64,000 nucleotides of DNA. Source: Muribaculaceae bacterium. Lineage in GTDB: Bacteria > Bacteroidota > Bacteroidia > Bacteroidales > Muribaculaceae. Shown piece by piece: positions 1 to 8,926 of this stretch (position 1 is its first letter; each line of letters opens with the position of its first letter). Location of the stretch: assembly GCA_022508985.1 (NCBI GenBank), contig JAFLUA010000006.1:49177-113176 (forward strand), in the 5' to 3' direction. The translations under genes and the position numbers were made by a program. Below the pieces are notes generated by a model that worked only from the letters and a program-made list of their open reading frames with translations, made no database searches and had not been told where the DNA came from.

Positions 1-532
1 CGACGGCGCAGTCTGCAAAAATGAGGATACCGTTTGTGCCGTATTTCGAGCCTTCGGGTAAAAGCATCACAAATGCTCCCGAGACAACGCTTATGCCGGG
101 AACGGTCTTTATAACTTGGAATGCGGCACGAAGTACGTTTCCGGTGGTATTCATCGCTCCGGCTACTTGGCCGTCGGCATCTCCGGCTTTAACCATCAGG
201 CACCCGAGGTAGAGGGGATTGGCTGTTGTCAGACGCGCTTCTTCCATCGTGATGCCTTTCGACTTCCTCAACTCAAAGAATAATGGGGCGTATTTGTCGA
301 TTACGCTTTCATCTTCGGGGTTTACTATGGTTGCGCTATCCAGATGTGTGAGGTTTAGCTCCCGAGCCATATTATGTATGTCGTCGGGGTTGCCTATTAA
401 TATTATGTCGGCGAGATTGTCGGCGATAATACGATCGGCGGCAGTTAACGTGCGCGGTTCGAGGCCTTCTGGCAGAACGATACGCTGGCGGTGTTGACGT
501 GCCTTTGCTGTAAGATGTTCAAAGAGATTCAT
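1..532 (-). CDS. pta: Phosphate acetyltransferase, N-terminal part (cut by window edge)
   Basis: The reverse strand reads from ATG at 532 to the window edge without a stop, giving about 177 residues that begin MNLFEHLTAKARQHRQRIVLPEG. The stretches RIVLPEG, LADIILIGNP and PLYLGCLMVKAGDADGQVAG are typical of the phosphotransacetylase catalytic domain. The family interconverts acetyl-CoA and acetyl phosphate in the cytoplasm, normally with acetate kinase, as part of acetate fermentation. The C-terminal part, and any ackA neighbour, lie outside the window. A TAnnTTTG box lies about 40 bases upstream of the start. The family call is confident; the length cannot be judged. Confidence 0.9.
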   Translation of the reverse strand, partial: MNLFEHLTAKARQHRQRIVLPEGLEPRTLTAADRIIADNLADIILIGNPDDIHNMARELNLTHLDSATIVNPEDESVIDKYAPLFFELRKSKGITMEEARLTTANPLYLGCLMVKAGDADGQVAGAMNTTGNVLRAAFQVIKTVPGISVVSGAFVMLLPEGSKYGTNGILIFADCAV

Positions 533-571
533 TTCGGATTATTGCGAAATAGCGGTTATGGTATTTATTTG

Positions 572-579
572 CAAATATA
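572..579 (-). promoter_or_regulatory. Candidate -7 promoter box for pta
   Basis: The minus strand reads TATATTTG, matching the Bacteroidota sigma-ABfr -7 consensus TAnnTTTG, about 40 bases upstream of the pta ATG. No TTTG is found at the ideal 20-bp distance; the nearest is at about 25 bp. The box lies within a 12-bp palindrome (566-577), so a repressor site is possible. Confidence 0.45.
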
Positions 580-886
580 GCGATTTTTACCTGATTCTTA
601 TTTGCAAAAATGTTGTTTTTTATTTCAAAATCGAAAACAATAATTTTTTCGAGGTGTTATAAATGTACTCATAATGTTCTTATAACTAAAATGTCACTTC
701 TTAATTATGCCTATAACGTCGAAACCTAATAAAACTTACGAAGCGAGTGCCTTGATGGTAACGGCTGTTATTTTTTGTGATTATCATAGCATTACTCATA
801 TTCACCTTTGTCGATATCGTGAAAAGCGCGACTTTGGCATCGATTATTGCTCCGCATTTGATGTGACGGGTGTAGGCTACCATAAT

Positions 887-919
887 AAAAGAGAGCACCT
901 CAATTGTTGAGATGCCCTC
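887..919 (-). terminator. Rho-independent terminator after rubrerythrin
   Basis: On the minus strand a 13-bp stem (GAGGGCATCTCAA pairing with TTGAGGTGCTCTC, two G-U pairs) has a short loop and is followed by TTTTATTATGG. It lies 33 bases past the rubrerythrin stop codon. Confidence 0.8.
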
Positions 920-951
920 GATATACTTCTATGTGGCGTTATTACCGTATG

Positions 952-1506
952 TTATTTCTTACCGAAATAGCGGTTGTAGAGGCCTTGGAAGCCACGGCCG
1001 TGGCGAGCTTCGTCTTTTGCCATTTCATGAACGGTGTCGTGGATGGCGTCGAGGTTGAGCTCTTTGGCACGCTTAGCGATGCGTAGTTTGTCGGCGTTGG
1101 CACCGGCTTCGGCTTGTACGCGTTTCTCAAGGTTTGTGCGGGTATCCCATACACATTCGCCAAGTAGTTCGGCAAATTTAGCAGCGTGTTCTGCTTCTTC
1201 GAAAGCGTAGCGCTTGAAGGCTTCTGCTATTTCGGGATAACCTTCGCGGTCGGCTTGACGGCTCATTGCGAGATACATACCAACTTCGCTGCATTCGCCG
1301 TTGAAGTGTGTTGTCAGGTCGTCGATCATTTGCTGGTCGCAACCTTTAGCTACACCGATTTCGTGTTCGGCAACAAACTGCACTGATGCAGTAGTGTCGA
1401 GTTCGTTAAATTTGCTGGCAGGTGCATTACAGATAGGGCATTTTTCGGGAGCGGTGTCACCTTCGTGTACATACCCGCAAACGACGCATATAAACTTCTT
1501 TTTCAT
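952..1506 (-). CDS. Rubrerythrin with N-terminal rubredoxin domain (reverse rubrerythrin)
   Basis: This 184-residue protein has an N-terminal rubredoxin-like domain, with CVVCGY at 8-13 and CPICNAP at 23-29 supplying four cysteine iron ligands. A ferritin-like diiron domain follows, with ExxH-type ligand motifs in [11 protein letters not shown] and [11 protein letters not shown]. Classical rubrerythrins carry the rubredoxin domain at the C-terminus, so this is the reversed order known from clostridial NADH-peroxidase systems. The family reduces hydrogen peroxide and helps anaerobes survive oxygen. The gene lies 34 bases downstream of serine palmitoyltransferase on the same strand with no clear promoter between, and ends at a strong terminator, so co-transcription is likely. 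Confidence 0.92.
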   Translation of the reverse strand: MKKKFICVVCGYVHEGDTAPEKCPICNAPASKFNELDTTASVQFVAEHEIGVAKGCDQQMIDDLTTHFNGECSEVGMYLAMSRQADREGYPEIAEAFKRYAFEEAEHAAKFAELLGECVWDTRTNLEKRVQAEAGANADKLRIAKRAKELNLDAIHDTVHEMAKDEARHGRGFQGLYNRYFGKK

Positions 1507-1540
1507 AGTTTTACGGAATTATTTGTTGTTTTGATTAGGA

Positions 1541-2728
1541 CTATTCAATTATGCCGTATTTTTTAAATACTTTGGTTATTTTTTCGAGAGCTTCATCAAC
1601 TTGTGCCGGGGTGTGCGTAGCCATCAAACTGAAGCGTATTAGTGTATCTTGCGGAGCTACTGCAGGCGAAACAACGGGGTTCACGAAGATGCCTTCTTCG
1701 AGAAGGTCGCGTGTGATAGCGAATGTCTTAAAGTTGTCGCGTATATAAAGCGGTATTATAGGTGTTGATGTATTGCCGATTTCAAAGCCGCGGCTACGGA
1801 AGCCGTCGAGGGCCCTATTGGTGAGCTTCCACAGATTTTCCTGGCGCTCGGGCTCTTCAATCATAAGGTCGATAGCCTTGAGCGCCGCTGCCGTCGATGC
1901 AGGGGTGATGCTGGCCGTGAAGATATACGAGCGTGAGTGATGGCGTAGGAAGTTGGTAATCTCTTTATCGGTAGCTATAAAACCGCCTAACGATGCAAAC
2001 GATTTCGAGAACGTGCCCATAACGAGGTCTACATCGTCGGTTACTCCGAAGTGATTGCATACGCCGCGTCCGCCTTCGCCGAAAACGCCTATTGAGTGGG
2101 CTTCATCAACCATCACCGTGGCATTGTATTTCTTGGCGAGCTCTACGATGCCCGGCAGATTTGCCACGTCGCCTTCCATTGAGAAAACGCCGTCGGTGAC
2201 AATTAATTTTATTTTATTGGGGTCGCACTTCATGAGTTGCTTTTCGAGCGACTCCATGTCGTTGTGCTTGTACTTAAGCGATTGGCTAAACGATAGGCGG
2301 CGACCTTCAATGATAGAAGCGTGGTCTTGCTCATCCCACAAAATATAATCTTCGCGACCTGTCAGTGTCGAAACGACGCCAAGGTTCACGCCGAAGCCGG
2401 TAGAATATATCATAACGTCTTCTTTGCCGATATATTCAGCTATGCGGGCTTCGAGTTGCTTGTGCAAATCGAGCGTGCCGTTAAGGAAAGGTGAGCCGGC
2501 GCAGCCAGTGCCGTATTTCTTGATTGCGTTTATTGCGGCTTCTTTTATGCGAGGGTCGTTGACAAGACCTGTGTAGCAATTAGAACCAAACATCAGCACT
2601 CTCTTACCATTGATGGTAACTTCCGGATCCTGCTCCGAAGATATGGCGCGGAAATAGGGATATACTCCAGCGGCCTTTGCCTCTTGAGGTGCTGTATATT
2701 TAGAAAGTTTTGCCTGTAAAGGTTTCAT
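1541..2728 (-). CDS. spt: Serine palmitoyltransferase (alpha-oxoamine synthase family)
   Basis: This 395-residue PLP-dependent acyltransferase condenses L-serine with a fatty acyl-CoA to give 3-ketosphinganine, the first step of sphingolipid synthesis. The PLP lysine lies in GTFSKSFASLGGF, with DEAHSIGVFG and HNDMESLEKQL as family blocks. The N-terminus MKPLQAKLSKYTAPQEAK and the block VLMFGSNCYTGL resemble Bacteroides SPT more than glycine C-acetyltransferase (Kbl), which is the main alternative. The frame is open up to 2839, but the start at 2728 is preferred because it matches family N-termini and lies downstream of a promoter box at 2782-2789. It is divergent from the dehydratase gene at 3068. 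Confidence 0.87.
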   Translation of the reverse strand: MKPLQAKLSKYTAPQEAKAAGVYPYFRAISSEQDPEVTINGKRVLMFGSNCYTGLVNDPRIKEAAINAIKKYGTGCAGSPFLNGTLDLHKQLEARIAEYIGKEDVMIYSTGFGVNLGVVSTLTGREDYILWDEQDHASIIEGRRLSFSQSLKYKHNDMESLEKQLMKCDPNKIKLIVTDGVFSMEGDVANLPGIVELAKKYNATVMVDEAHSIGVFGEGGRGVCNHFGVTDDVDLVMGTFSKSFASLGGFIATDKEITNFLRHHSRSYIFTASITPASTAAALKAIDLMIEEPERQENLWKLTNRALDGFRSRGFEIGNTSTPIIPLYIRDNFKTFAITRDLLEEGIFVNPVVSPAVAPQDTLIRFSLMATHTPAQVDEALEKITKVFKKYGIIE

Positions 2729-2781
2729 AATCGTGGTTTGTGTTGAAAAAGCTATCTGATAGATGGCCCAAGAATAGACTG

Positions 2782-2789
2782 CAAAATTA
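2782..2789 (-). promoter_or_regulatory. Candidate -7 promoter box for spt
   Basis: The minus strand reads TAATTTTG, an exact TAnnTTTG match, 53 bases upstream of the spt ATG. A TTTG lies further upstream than the ideal spacing (about 28 bp). Confidence 0.5.
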
Positions 2790-2968
2790 GCAAAAAAAAT
2801 GAAATAATAAGTTTTGCCAAAAAAAATTACATCAATCAAAAATGTTAAAATTGATGAAAAAACAAAGTACTTAGCTCATCGCAGGTGCTTTATAGTCTCC
2901 TCATGTCTCGCTCGACATGAAAATCTTTATCAGCGCCGGGTTAAAATGCCCTAAAAACACACCTTATA

Positions 2969-3000
2969 TTTGCTAAATAGGTTTATATGTATTACTTTTG
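2969..3000 (+). promoter_or_regulatory. Promoter for the CapD/FlaA1-like dehydratase
   Basis: TTTG at 2969-2972, a 20-base spacer, then TACTTTTG at 2993-3000. Both boxes and the spacing match the Bacteroidota -33/-7 consensus. The expected start gives a leader of roughly 60 bases before the GTG at 3068. The rest of the 2729-3067 gap holds the opposing spt promoter and a small hairpin (TCATGTC/GACATGA) near 2901-2920. Confidence 0.75.
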
Positions 3001-3067
3001 CGAAAAGTTTGTCTTATAATATAAGTGTAGAAAAGCTTACTATTTTAATTTGTAAAATTGCTTTATA

Positions 3068-5071
3068 GTGACTACGAAAAACAAAATAATAAAGGCACTG
3101 GCCGATCTTCCGGCTGTTAGGCGTTTTGTCGACCGCCCATCGCCGAAATGGATGGTTTACTTTGCCGACTTCTTTTTGATTGCCATAAGTTGTGCCTTAG
3201 CTCTTGTCTTTGGTGTACACAGCGACGGAGGAGACTCTTTTGTATATTCACCGCTGGCAATATTTCTGTTTGAATTTGTAATATATGCTATTCTCGCCGT
3301 CATTCTTGGCACGAGCCGATACATTATACGTTTGTCGGTGATAGAAGATACCTATCGCCTTGTTCTCCTCGTTCTGTCGGCAACCTTGGTGCTGGCTCTT
3401 ATATCGACGATAACATATTTTTGCTGTGGCTTCTTCTATTTCACCTTCCGCAATATTTTTGTCGTAGGGCTTATGTCCTTCACGTTTATGTTGCTGATGC
3501 GTCTTGCTATAAAGTATCTCTACATATCTGTTGCCGGTGTTACCCAAAAAAAGAGAAGGGTAATTGTCCTTGGTTCTGCCATTAACTCTTTTTTCCTTGC
3601 CTCGGCGCTTAAGAGCGAGTTTGAAGGTCGATTCGACCCTGTTGCCCTGTTGAGCTTGACATCAAAGAAGATTGACAGCACCGTAAACGGTATTCCAGTT
3701 ATTGCATACGACCCCGATAAGATAGCAGAGATTTTCGCTTACTACAAGTGTAAGACCTTGTTGTTCTTGTCGACACAACTTGAACTGATGCGCAGCGGCA
3801 CTGCCGACGTCTTTCTCAAAAATCGCATTAAACTTTTGATGCTCAATCAAGTTGACGAGTTTGATGTTAATAGCAAGTCGATGCCTCGTCTATCGACTCA
3901 CGTTCAGGATATACGCATCGAAGATTTGCTCGGCCGTGAAACCATTACCACCGGCAACCCTAACATACGCAGAGTGATGTGTGATCAGGTTGTAATGATT
4001 ACGGGTGCTGCAGGCTCGATAGGTAGCGAGATTGTTAGGCAAGTGGCCTCTTTCGGCGCTCGCGATATAGTGCTTGTCGACCAGGCCGAAACGCCGATGC
4101 ACGATATGCAGATAGAGATGGAAGCGTCATATCCCGACGTTAAAATCCATCTTTTTATTGGCGACGTGGCTAATCGTGAAAGAATGGAACATGTGTTCCA
4201 AAAATATAATCCGAGATATGTGTTCCATGCTGCGGCCTACAAGCATGTGCCGATGATGGAGCGTAATCCGGCCGAAGCTGTCATTACAAATGTTTTCGGC
4301 ACGATAAATGTGGCCGATTTGGCGGTGAAATATGGCGTCGAAAAATTCGTTATGATATCGACCGACAAAGCCGTAAACCCGACCAACGTGATGGGGGCAT
4401 CGAAGAGAATAGCTGAGATTTATACTCAAAGCCTATTTTTCAAAATATCTTCACAGAATAGCGAGGGCTCGACACGCTTTATCACAACGCGGTTTGGCAA
4501 TGTGTTAGGCTCTAACGGCTCGGTGATTCCGCTTTTCCGCAAGCAGATAGAGCAGGGCGGGCCCGTAACTATTACTCATCGCGACATCATACGTTATTTC
4601 ATGACAATACCCGAAGCCTGCTCGCTGGTCTTAGAGGCTTGTGTTATGGGTAGCGGTGGCGAAATCTTTGTATTTGATATGGGGCAGCCGGTGAAAATAT
4701 GGGATTTGGCCACACGTATGATTTCTCTGTCGGGCCTGAGACCGGGCGAAGATATCAAGATAGTAGAAACAGGGTTGCGCCCCGGTGAAAAACTCTACGA
4801 AGAGCTGCTCAATGAAAAAGAATTGACCTTGCCAACACACCATAAGAAAATTATGATTGCAAAGGTGCGCGCTTACGACTACGACGAGGTGCTTAACCAC
4901 ATCGAAAGGCTTCGTAAGAGTATCCATGCCGGTGGTGGACACGATATTGTTACTGAAATGAAACTTATCGTTCCGGAGTTCAAATCAAATAACTCAGTGT
5001 GGCAACAAGTTGATGCTGAAATAAAAGAACACAATCAAGATAATGAAATCATTCACGAGAAAGCTGATTGA
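3068..5071 (+). CDS. Membrane-bound nucleoside-diphosphate-sugar dehydratase/epimerase (FlaA1/CapD/WbpM type)
   Basis: This 667-residue protein has about four hydrophobic N-terminal segments (residues ~28-150), a CoA-binding-like Rossmann region (~165-290), and a C-terminal extended SDR domain with MITGAAGSIGSEIVRQ as the NAD(P) glycine motif near 315. Typical blocks HAAAYKHVPMMERNP, STDKAVNPTNVMGASKR, RFGNVLGSNGSVIPLF and GLRPGEKLYEELL place it in the polysaccharide biosynthesis CapD family, whose members 4,6-dehydrate UDP-GlcNAc-type sugars. In this family the active-site tyrosine of YxxxK is replaced by methionine, as seen here in MGASK. The start is GTG at 3068, with no nearby ATG. A good promoter precedes it. 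The convergent wecCGB cluster suggests a shared role in glycan synthesis. Confidence 0.88.
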   Translation: MTTKNKIIKALADLPAVRRFVDRPSPKWMVYFADFFLIAISCALALVFGVHSDGGDSFVYSPLAIFLFEFVIYAILAVILGTSRYIIRLSVIEDTYRLVLLVLSATLVLALISTITYFCCGFFYFTFRNIFVVGLMSFTFMLLMRLAIKYLYISVAGVTQKKRRVIVLGSAINSFFLASALKSEFEGRFDPVALLSLTSKKIDSTVNGIPVIAYDPDKIAEIFAYYKCKTLLFLSTQLELMRSGTADVFLKNRIKLLMLNQVDEFDVNSKSMPRLSTHVQDIRIEDLLGRETITTGNPNIRRVMCDQVVMITGAAGSIGSEIVRQVASFGARDIVLVDQAETPMHDMQIEMEASYPDVKIHLFIGDVANRERMEHVFQKYNPRYVFHAAAYKHVPMMERNPAEAVITNVFGTINVADLAVKYGVEKFVMISTDKAVNPTNVMGASKRIAEIYTQSLFFKISSQNSEGSTRFITTRFGNVLGSNGSVIPLFRKQIEQGGPVTITHRDIIRYFMTIPEACSLVLEACVMGSGGEIFVFDMGQPVKIWDLATRMISLSGLRPGEDIKIVETGLRPGEKLYEELLNEKELTLPTHHKKIMIAKVRAYDYDEVLNHIERLRKSIHAGGGHDIVTEMKLIVPEFKSNNSVWQQVDAEIKEHNQDNEIIHEKAD

Positions 5072-5097
5072 GTTTGTCTTGCAAATAATATAGTGCA

Positions 5098-5769
5098 ATG
5101 AAAAGAATTTTTATAGCAGTTTTCGCCGTTTTTATGCTCGGTGTCTCGAGTTCGACGGCTTTTAATCTGAAAGATTTGTTTGGGGGAAGTAGCTCAAGCA
5201 GCGAAACAGCAACTACAGGCGATAGCAAATCGTCGAGTGGCGGATTGCTCGATGCTATCGGTGGTTTTGTTAATAATACGATAGCAAATAATAAGTTTAC
5301 TATCGACGACCTCGTTGGTAGCTGGGAGTACACCTCGCCTGCTGTATCGTTCCAAAGCGATAATGCTTTAAAGAAGATAGGCGGTGCTGGGGCGGCTACA
5401 GCGCTCGAAAATAAATTAGAGCCCTATTACAAGCAGCTCGGTTTCACCAAAACGAGTCTCGTGGTTGAAAAAGACCATTCTTTCGTTCTTAAAATGGGCG
5501 TATTGACTCTCAAAGGTGTCGTAGAAAAAGATGCATCAGGCATGCTCGAGTTTAGTTTCAGCGCTTTTGGTAAAGTGTCTCTTGGCAAGGTTAAAGCCAA
5601 TGCAACAAAGGCGGGGTCGACGTTGAACCTCACTTTCGACGCTACCAAAATGATACAACTTTTGACCAAAGTGTCGAGTGTGCTGAATAACTCGACATTG
5701 AATACCCTCGCTTCTTTGCTAAACTCCTACGATGGAGTTTACATGGGCTTCAAACTCAAGAAGAAATAA
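5098..5769 (+). CDS. Secreted DUF4923-family protein
   Basis: This 223-residue protein has a signal peptide (MKRIFIAVFAVFMLGVSSSTAF), a Ser/Gly-rich linker at about 30-50, and a domain with lipocalin-like text: DLVGSWEYTSPAVSFQSDNALKKIGG, then repeated beta-strand patterns ending VYMGFKLKKK. The pattern matches what I recall of DUF4923, found in Bacteroidales and of unknown function. It follows the dehydratase by 26 bases with no promoter seen between, so co-transcription is likely. It probably acts in the periplasm or outer membrane. A weak 5-bp hairpin (5774-5789) lies in the short convergent gap after it. Confidence 0.7.
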   Translation: MKRIFIAVFAVFMLGVSSSTAFNLKDLFGGSSSSSETATTGDSKSSSGGLLDAIGGFVNNTIANNKFTIDDLVGSWEYTSPAVSFQSDNALKKIGGAGAATALENKLEPYYKQLGFTKTSLVVEKDHSFVLKMGVLTLKGVVEKDASGMLEFSFSAFGKVSLGKVKANATKAGSTLNLTFDATKMIQLLTKVSSVLNNSTLNTLASLLNSYDGVYMGFKLKKK

Positions 5770-5801
5770 TTGCAGTGCCGCGTAGCACTATTTCTTCGTA
5801 G

Positions 5802-6962
5802 CTACAATTTTTGTGAAAGAAAATCGATGATGCGACGGCATGCTTGTCCATCGCCGTAGGGGTTAGCTATGCGCTGATTGGCTGCGTAATATTTTTCATC
5901 ATCGATAAAACGAGTGGCCTCCGCTACTATTTTATCGTGGTCGGTGCCTACAAGGCGTATCGTGCCGGCTTGTAGTGCTTCGGGGCGCTCGGTGACGTTT
6001 CGCATAACCAATACGGGCTTTCCCATCGATGGAGCCTCTTCCTGAATGCCGCCACTATCGGTGATAATGAGATACGACATCTTCATCATATAGACGAATG
6101 GCAGGTAATCGATAGGCTCTATGAAAAACACGTTGGAATAGTGCTTGCCTTCAAACATGCGAGCTATCGGTTTCCTGACATTAGGATTTAAGTGCATCGG
6201 ATATACAAAGTCGATATCGGGATATTGGGTGGCAAGAGTCTGTATCGCGCTGCAGATATTCATAAAACCTTCGCCGAAATTCTCGCGGCGGTGTCCGGTA
6301 ATAAGCACAAGGCGGCGCCCGCCGTTGGTAAGGCGCGATGTGTCGTAGCCCAACGATGCTATTTCGGCTCGTATCGGTTGATGAGTAGCCCTGTCGGTTT
6401 CGATTTTGTCGGAGACTAAGCGAAGAGCGTCGATAACGGTATTACCTGTAATGCAAATATTCTCCTCCGGGGTGTTTTCGGCCTTAAGGTTGGCGGCGCT
6501 GATTGCTGTGGGAGCGAAATGGAAAGTAGCGAGTCGTGCCGTAAGCCGCCGGTTCATTTCTTCGGGCCACGGTGAGTAAATGTCGCCTGTCCGGAGCCCT
6601 GCTTCGACGTGTGCTACGGGAATCTGTGCATAGAATGCGCTCAGTGCCGCTGCTGTCGATGTAGTGGTGTCGCCATGGACCATAACGAGGTCTGGCCTGT
6701 TTTCTGCAAAAATATTACGCAATCCCAATAAAATGAGCGACGTGATATCGTAAAGGTCTTGACCTTGTTTCATTATATTTAGGTCGTAGTCGGGCTGGAT
6801 ATCGAATAACGTGAGCACACTGTCGAGTAATTCTCTGTGCTGGCCTGTTACTACTACCGATGTCTCAAAGAGATCGCTTTGCTCTTTTAATGCCTTTACG
6901 AGCGGTGCCATCTTGATGGCTTCGGGGCGTGTGCCAAATATAAGCATTATCTTCTTTGCCAT
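5802..6962 (-). CDS. wecB: UDP-N-acetylglucosamine 2-epimerase (non-hydrolysing)
   Basis: This 386-residue protein begins KKIMLIFGTRPEAIKMAPLVKAL and carries VHGDTTTSTAAALSAFY, HVEAGLRTGD, ITGHRRENFGEG and ITDSGGIQEEAPSMGKPVLVMR, all signature blocks of WecB. It interconverts UDP-GlcNAc and UDP-ManNAc in the cytoplasm. It is the last gene of a minus-strand operon wecC-wecG-wecB, with only 3 bases between it and wecG. WecC next oxidises UDP-ManNAc to UDP-ManNAcA, so the two enzymes form one pathway. Length is normal. Confidence 0.95.
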   Translation of the reverse strand: MAKKIMLIFGTRPEAIKMAPLVKALKEQSDLFETSVVVTGQHRELLDSVLTLFDIQPDYDLNIMKQGQDLYDITSLILLGLRNIFAENRPDLVMVHGDTTTSTAAALSAFYAQIPVAHVEAGLRTGDIYSPWPEEMNRRLTARLATFHFAPTAISAANLKAENTPEENICITGNTVIDALRLVSDKIETDRATHQPIRAEIASLGYDTSRLTNGGRRLVLITGHRRENFGEGFMNICSAIQTLATQYPDIDFVYPMHLNPNVRKPIARMFEGKHYSNVFFIEPIDYLPFVYMMKMSYLIITDSGGIQEEAPSMGKPVLVMRNVTERPEALQAGTIRLVGTDHDKIVAEATRFIDDEKYYAANQRIANPYGDGQACRRIIDFLSQKL

Positions 6963-6965
6963 CGG

Positions 6966-7688
6966 TCAAAATTGCTTTGTGGCCAACCACCACGCAAATT
7001 TTATGTAAGAAATATTGCGTGTTATCCGTTTAGGCTGGTTAATAAGACGATAGGCAAATTCGATGTTGTGGTCGATCCACCACTTCGGGGCGCGTTTAAC
7101 CTTTTCGGTGTAAACATCAAGGCTTCCGCCGAGGCCTTGATACACGGCTTTGTGCCGCTTGAGCATATCGGCCATGAGAAATTCCTGTTTAGGAGAGCCC
7201 ATGGCAACGAATACAAAGTCGGGCTTCTTGTCTACAACATCCGATATCAGTGTCTCGCGCTCTTCATCGCTTGAAAGATATCCGTTTCTGTTGCCTACAA
7301 TCTGTATTCCGGGATATTCTTTGCGTAGTTTCTCGACAGCGATATCGTTTACCTCTTGAGTCGCTCCGATTATATAGAAAGTGCGAGAGTTGTGAAAACG
7401 CTCGATAATTCTAAGCCAAAGTTCGCAGCCGGCTATCTTCTCGGGGTGAGCACCTTTTTGGCGTGCTGCCATAACGGGCCCGGAACCATCACAATATGCT
7501 ATGTTGTTGTTGATTATATCGAGGGTGACAGGCGTTGCGTTCAATATTTTTTCAGCGTTGATAGCTACGAGAATGCCCTTTTCCTTATCGGCGAAATCGA
7601 TGAGCGCATCAATGTCGGCAAAGGGATACACCATTACACCGCGAAGACTTATGCGTTGAGGATATTTTGAATTTTGGTCGAAAGGCAT
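6966..7688 (-). CDS. WecG/TagA/CpsF family glycosyltransferase
   Basis: This 240-residue protein carries the family blocks YCDGSGPVMAARQKGAHPEKIAGCELW, FYIIGATQEVNDIAVEKLRKEYPG, FVFVAMGSPKQEFLM, and GLGGSLDVYTEKVKRAPKWW. Members transfer ManNAc or ManNAcA from UDP to a polyprenol-linked GlcNAc at the inner membrane (teichoic acid linkage unit or enterobacterial common antigen). It lies between wecC and wecB with gaps of 3 bases each side, which supports UDP-ManNAcA as donor. No membrane span is seen, consistent with a peripheral GT26 enzyme. The acceptor is not known from the sequence. Confidence 0.88.
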   Translation of the reverse strand: MPFDQNSKYPQRISLRGVMVYPFADIDALIDFADKEKGILVAINAEKILNATPVTLDIINNNIAYCDGSGPVMAARQKGAHPEKIAGCELWLRIIERFHNSRTFYIIGATQEVNDIAVEKLRKEYPGIQIVGNRNGYLSSDEERETLISDVVDKKPDFVFVAMGSPKQEFLMADMLKRHKAVYQGLGGSLDVYTEKVKRAPKWWIDHNIEFAYRLINQPKRITRNISYIKFAWWLATKQF

Positions 7689-7691
7689 TGC

Positions 7692-8897
7692 TTAGCGATT
7701 GAAAACTCCACAGAAGTCGAAAATGATTTTTGTATCATCCCGTACCAGGCTCTTGAATACTGAGTGAGCGGTGAGGAATACTACGATATCGGCCTCGTGA
7801 TATGCTGTTACATAATCGGTGAGTTTGAACACGTGATGCTCGGTAATGTTGGGCTCGACAACGAGGATGCGAGAATTGCTGCCTTTCTGCATTATGCGAC
7901 TTATAATGGTCTTGGCAGGGCTTTCGCGCAGGTCGTCGATATCGGGCTTGAAGGCCATACCCATCATAGCCACTACCGGTTTGCGCTTATGCTCGATTTC
8001 AAAACTCAACATAGCGTTGATAACCTTTTCGGCGCACCAATCCGATTTATAGTTATTTATGCGTCGTGCGTCAGCTATCAATTTCGCTTCTTCGGGGTAG
8101 GCAGATGTTATAAAGTAAGGGTCGACGGCAATGCAATGGCCTCCGACGCCACACCCCGGTTGTAGTATGTTGACACGTGGGTGCTTATTAGCCAATTCTA
8201 TTAGCTCCCACACATTGATGCCAGCGCGGTCGCATATCAGCGACAGCTCGTTGGCGAAAGCTATCTGAACGTCGCGCGACGAGTTTTCGGTTAGTTTGCA
8301 CATCTCGGCTGTGCGGGCGTTGGTGGGGTGCAATTCTCCTTTAACAAAATGGCGATAGAACTCTATCGCTTTTTGTGTTGAGGCCTCATCTAAGCCGCCT
8401 ATGACGCGGTCGTTGTTAATGAGCTCGTAAATAACATTGCCGGGCAAAACTCTTTCGGGGCAATAGGCTATGTATAGCTTCCCTTGCAACTCGGGCCGCT
8501 CTCGGTAAATGAGTTGAGCCATCTGCTCGGTGGTGCCTATAGGCGAGGTCGATTCAATCACATATAAGTCACCCTCTTTCAGAAAAGGAATGACGGCTCT
8601 GGTGGCGGCCTCTACAAAAGAGATGTCGGGCTGATAGTTACCCTTAAAAGGTGTTGGTACTACGATGAAATAGGCATCGCATATTTCAGGAGTCAACGAC
8701 GCTCTGAATGCGCCCGTGGCAACAACTTGTCGAAGTTTGTCATCGAGACCGGGTTCGACAAAATGCAACTCACCAGCATTAGTCTTGTTTACTATAACAG
8801 GATTAACGTCGACACCTAAAACATTGATACCGTTCATGGCGGCTATCGTCGCGGTAGGGATACCGATGTAGCCAAGACCCATAAAACATGCTTTCAT
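7692..8897 (-). CDS. wecC: UDP-N-acetyl-D-mannosamine dehydrogenase
   Basis: This 401-residue protein starts MKACFMGLGYIGIPTATIAA (Rossmann GxGxxG), with VVPTPFKGNYQPDISFVEAA, ESTSPIGTTEQMAQLI, CPERVLPGNVIYELINNDRVIGG and the catalytic cysteine block PGCGVGGHCIAVDPYF. These mark the WecC branch of the UDP-sugar dehydrogenases, which oxidises UDP-ManNAc to UDP-ManNAcA with two NAD+. The frame is open back to 9233, but that extension would overlap ruvX and pass through the promoter. The ATG at 8897 fits both the family N-terminus and the promoter at 8927-8958. It is the first gene of wecC-wecG-wecB. Confidence 0.93.
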   Translation of the reverse strand: MKACFMGLGYIGIPTATIAAMNGINVLGVDVNPVIVNKTNAGELHFVEPGLDDKLRQVVATGAFRASLTPEICDAYFIVVPTPFKGNYQPDISFVEAATRAVIPFLKEGDLYVIESTSPIGTTEQMAQLIYRERPELQGKLYIAYCPERVLPGNVIYELINNDRVIGGLDEASTQKAIEFYRHFVKGELHPTNARTAEMCKLTENSSRDVQIAFANELSLICDRAGINVWELIELANKHPRVNILQPGCGVGGHCIAVDPYFITSAYPEEAKLIADARRINNYKSDWCAEKVINAMLSFEIEHKRKPVVAMMGMAFKPDIDDLRESPAKTIISRIMQKGSNSRILVVEPNITEHHVFKLTDYVTAYHEADIVVFLTAHSVFKSLVRDDTKIIFDFCGVFNR

Positions 8898-8926
8898 AGT
8901 GTATACCTTTTCAAAATTCGCAATTG

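Larger units (their letters stand above)
533..951. other. Intergenic region between pta and rubrerythrin
   Basis: These 419 bases hold no convincing gene. The left part carries the pta promoter box, overlapping a 12-bp palindrome TATTTGCAAATA at 566-577. An inverted repeat GTTATAA/TTATAAC lies near 657-687. The right end holds the rubrerythrin terminator. Open frames of 60-67 codons run across the middle on both strands, but they are in a low-complexity AT-rich stretch and match no family I recognise. Confidence 0.5.

Noticed and set aside
701..910. Two opposing 65-67 codon frames in the pta-rubrerythrin gap
   Set aside because: AT-rich text with no family resemblance, and they run into the rubrerythrin terminator.
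2729..2839. N-terminal extension of serine palmitoyltransferase by 37 codons
   Set aside because: It lies upstream of and through the promoter box and lacks family sequence; the ATG at 2728 fits known N-termini.
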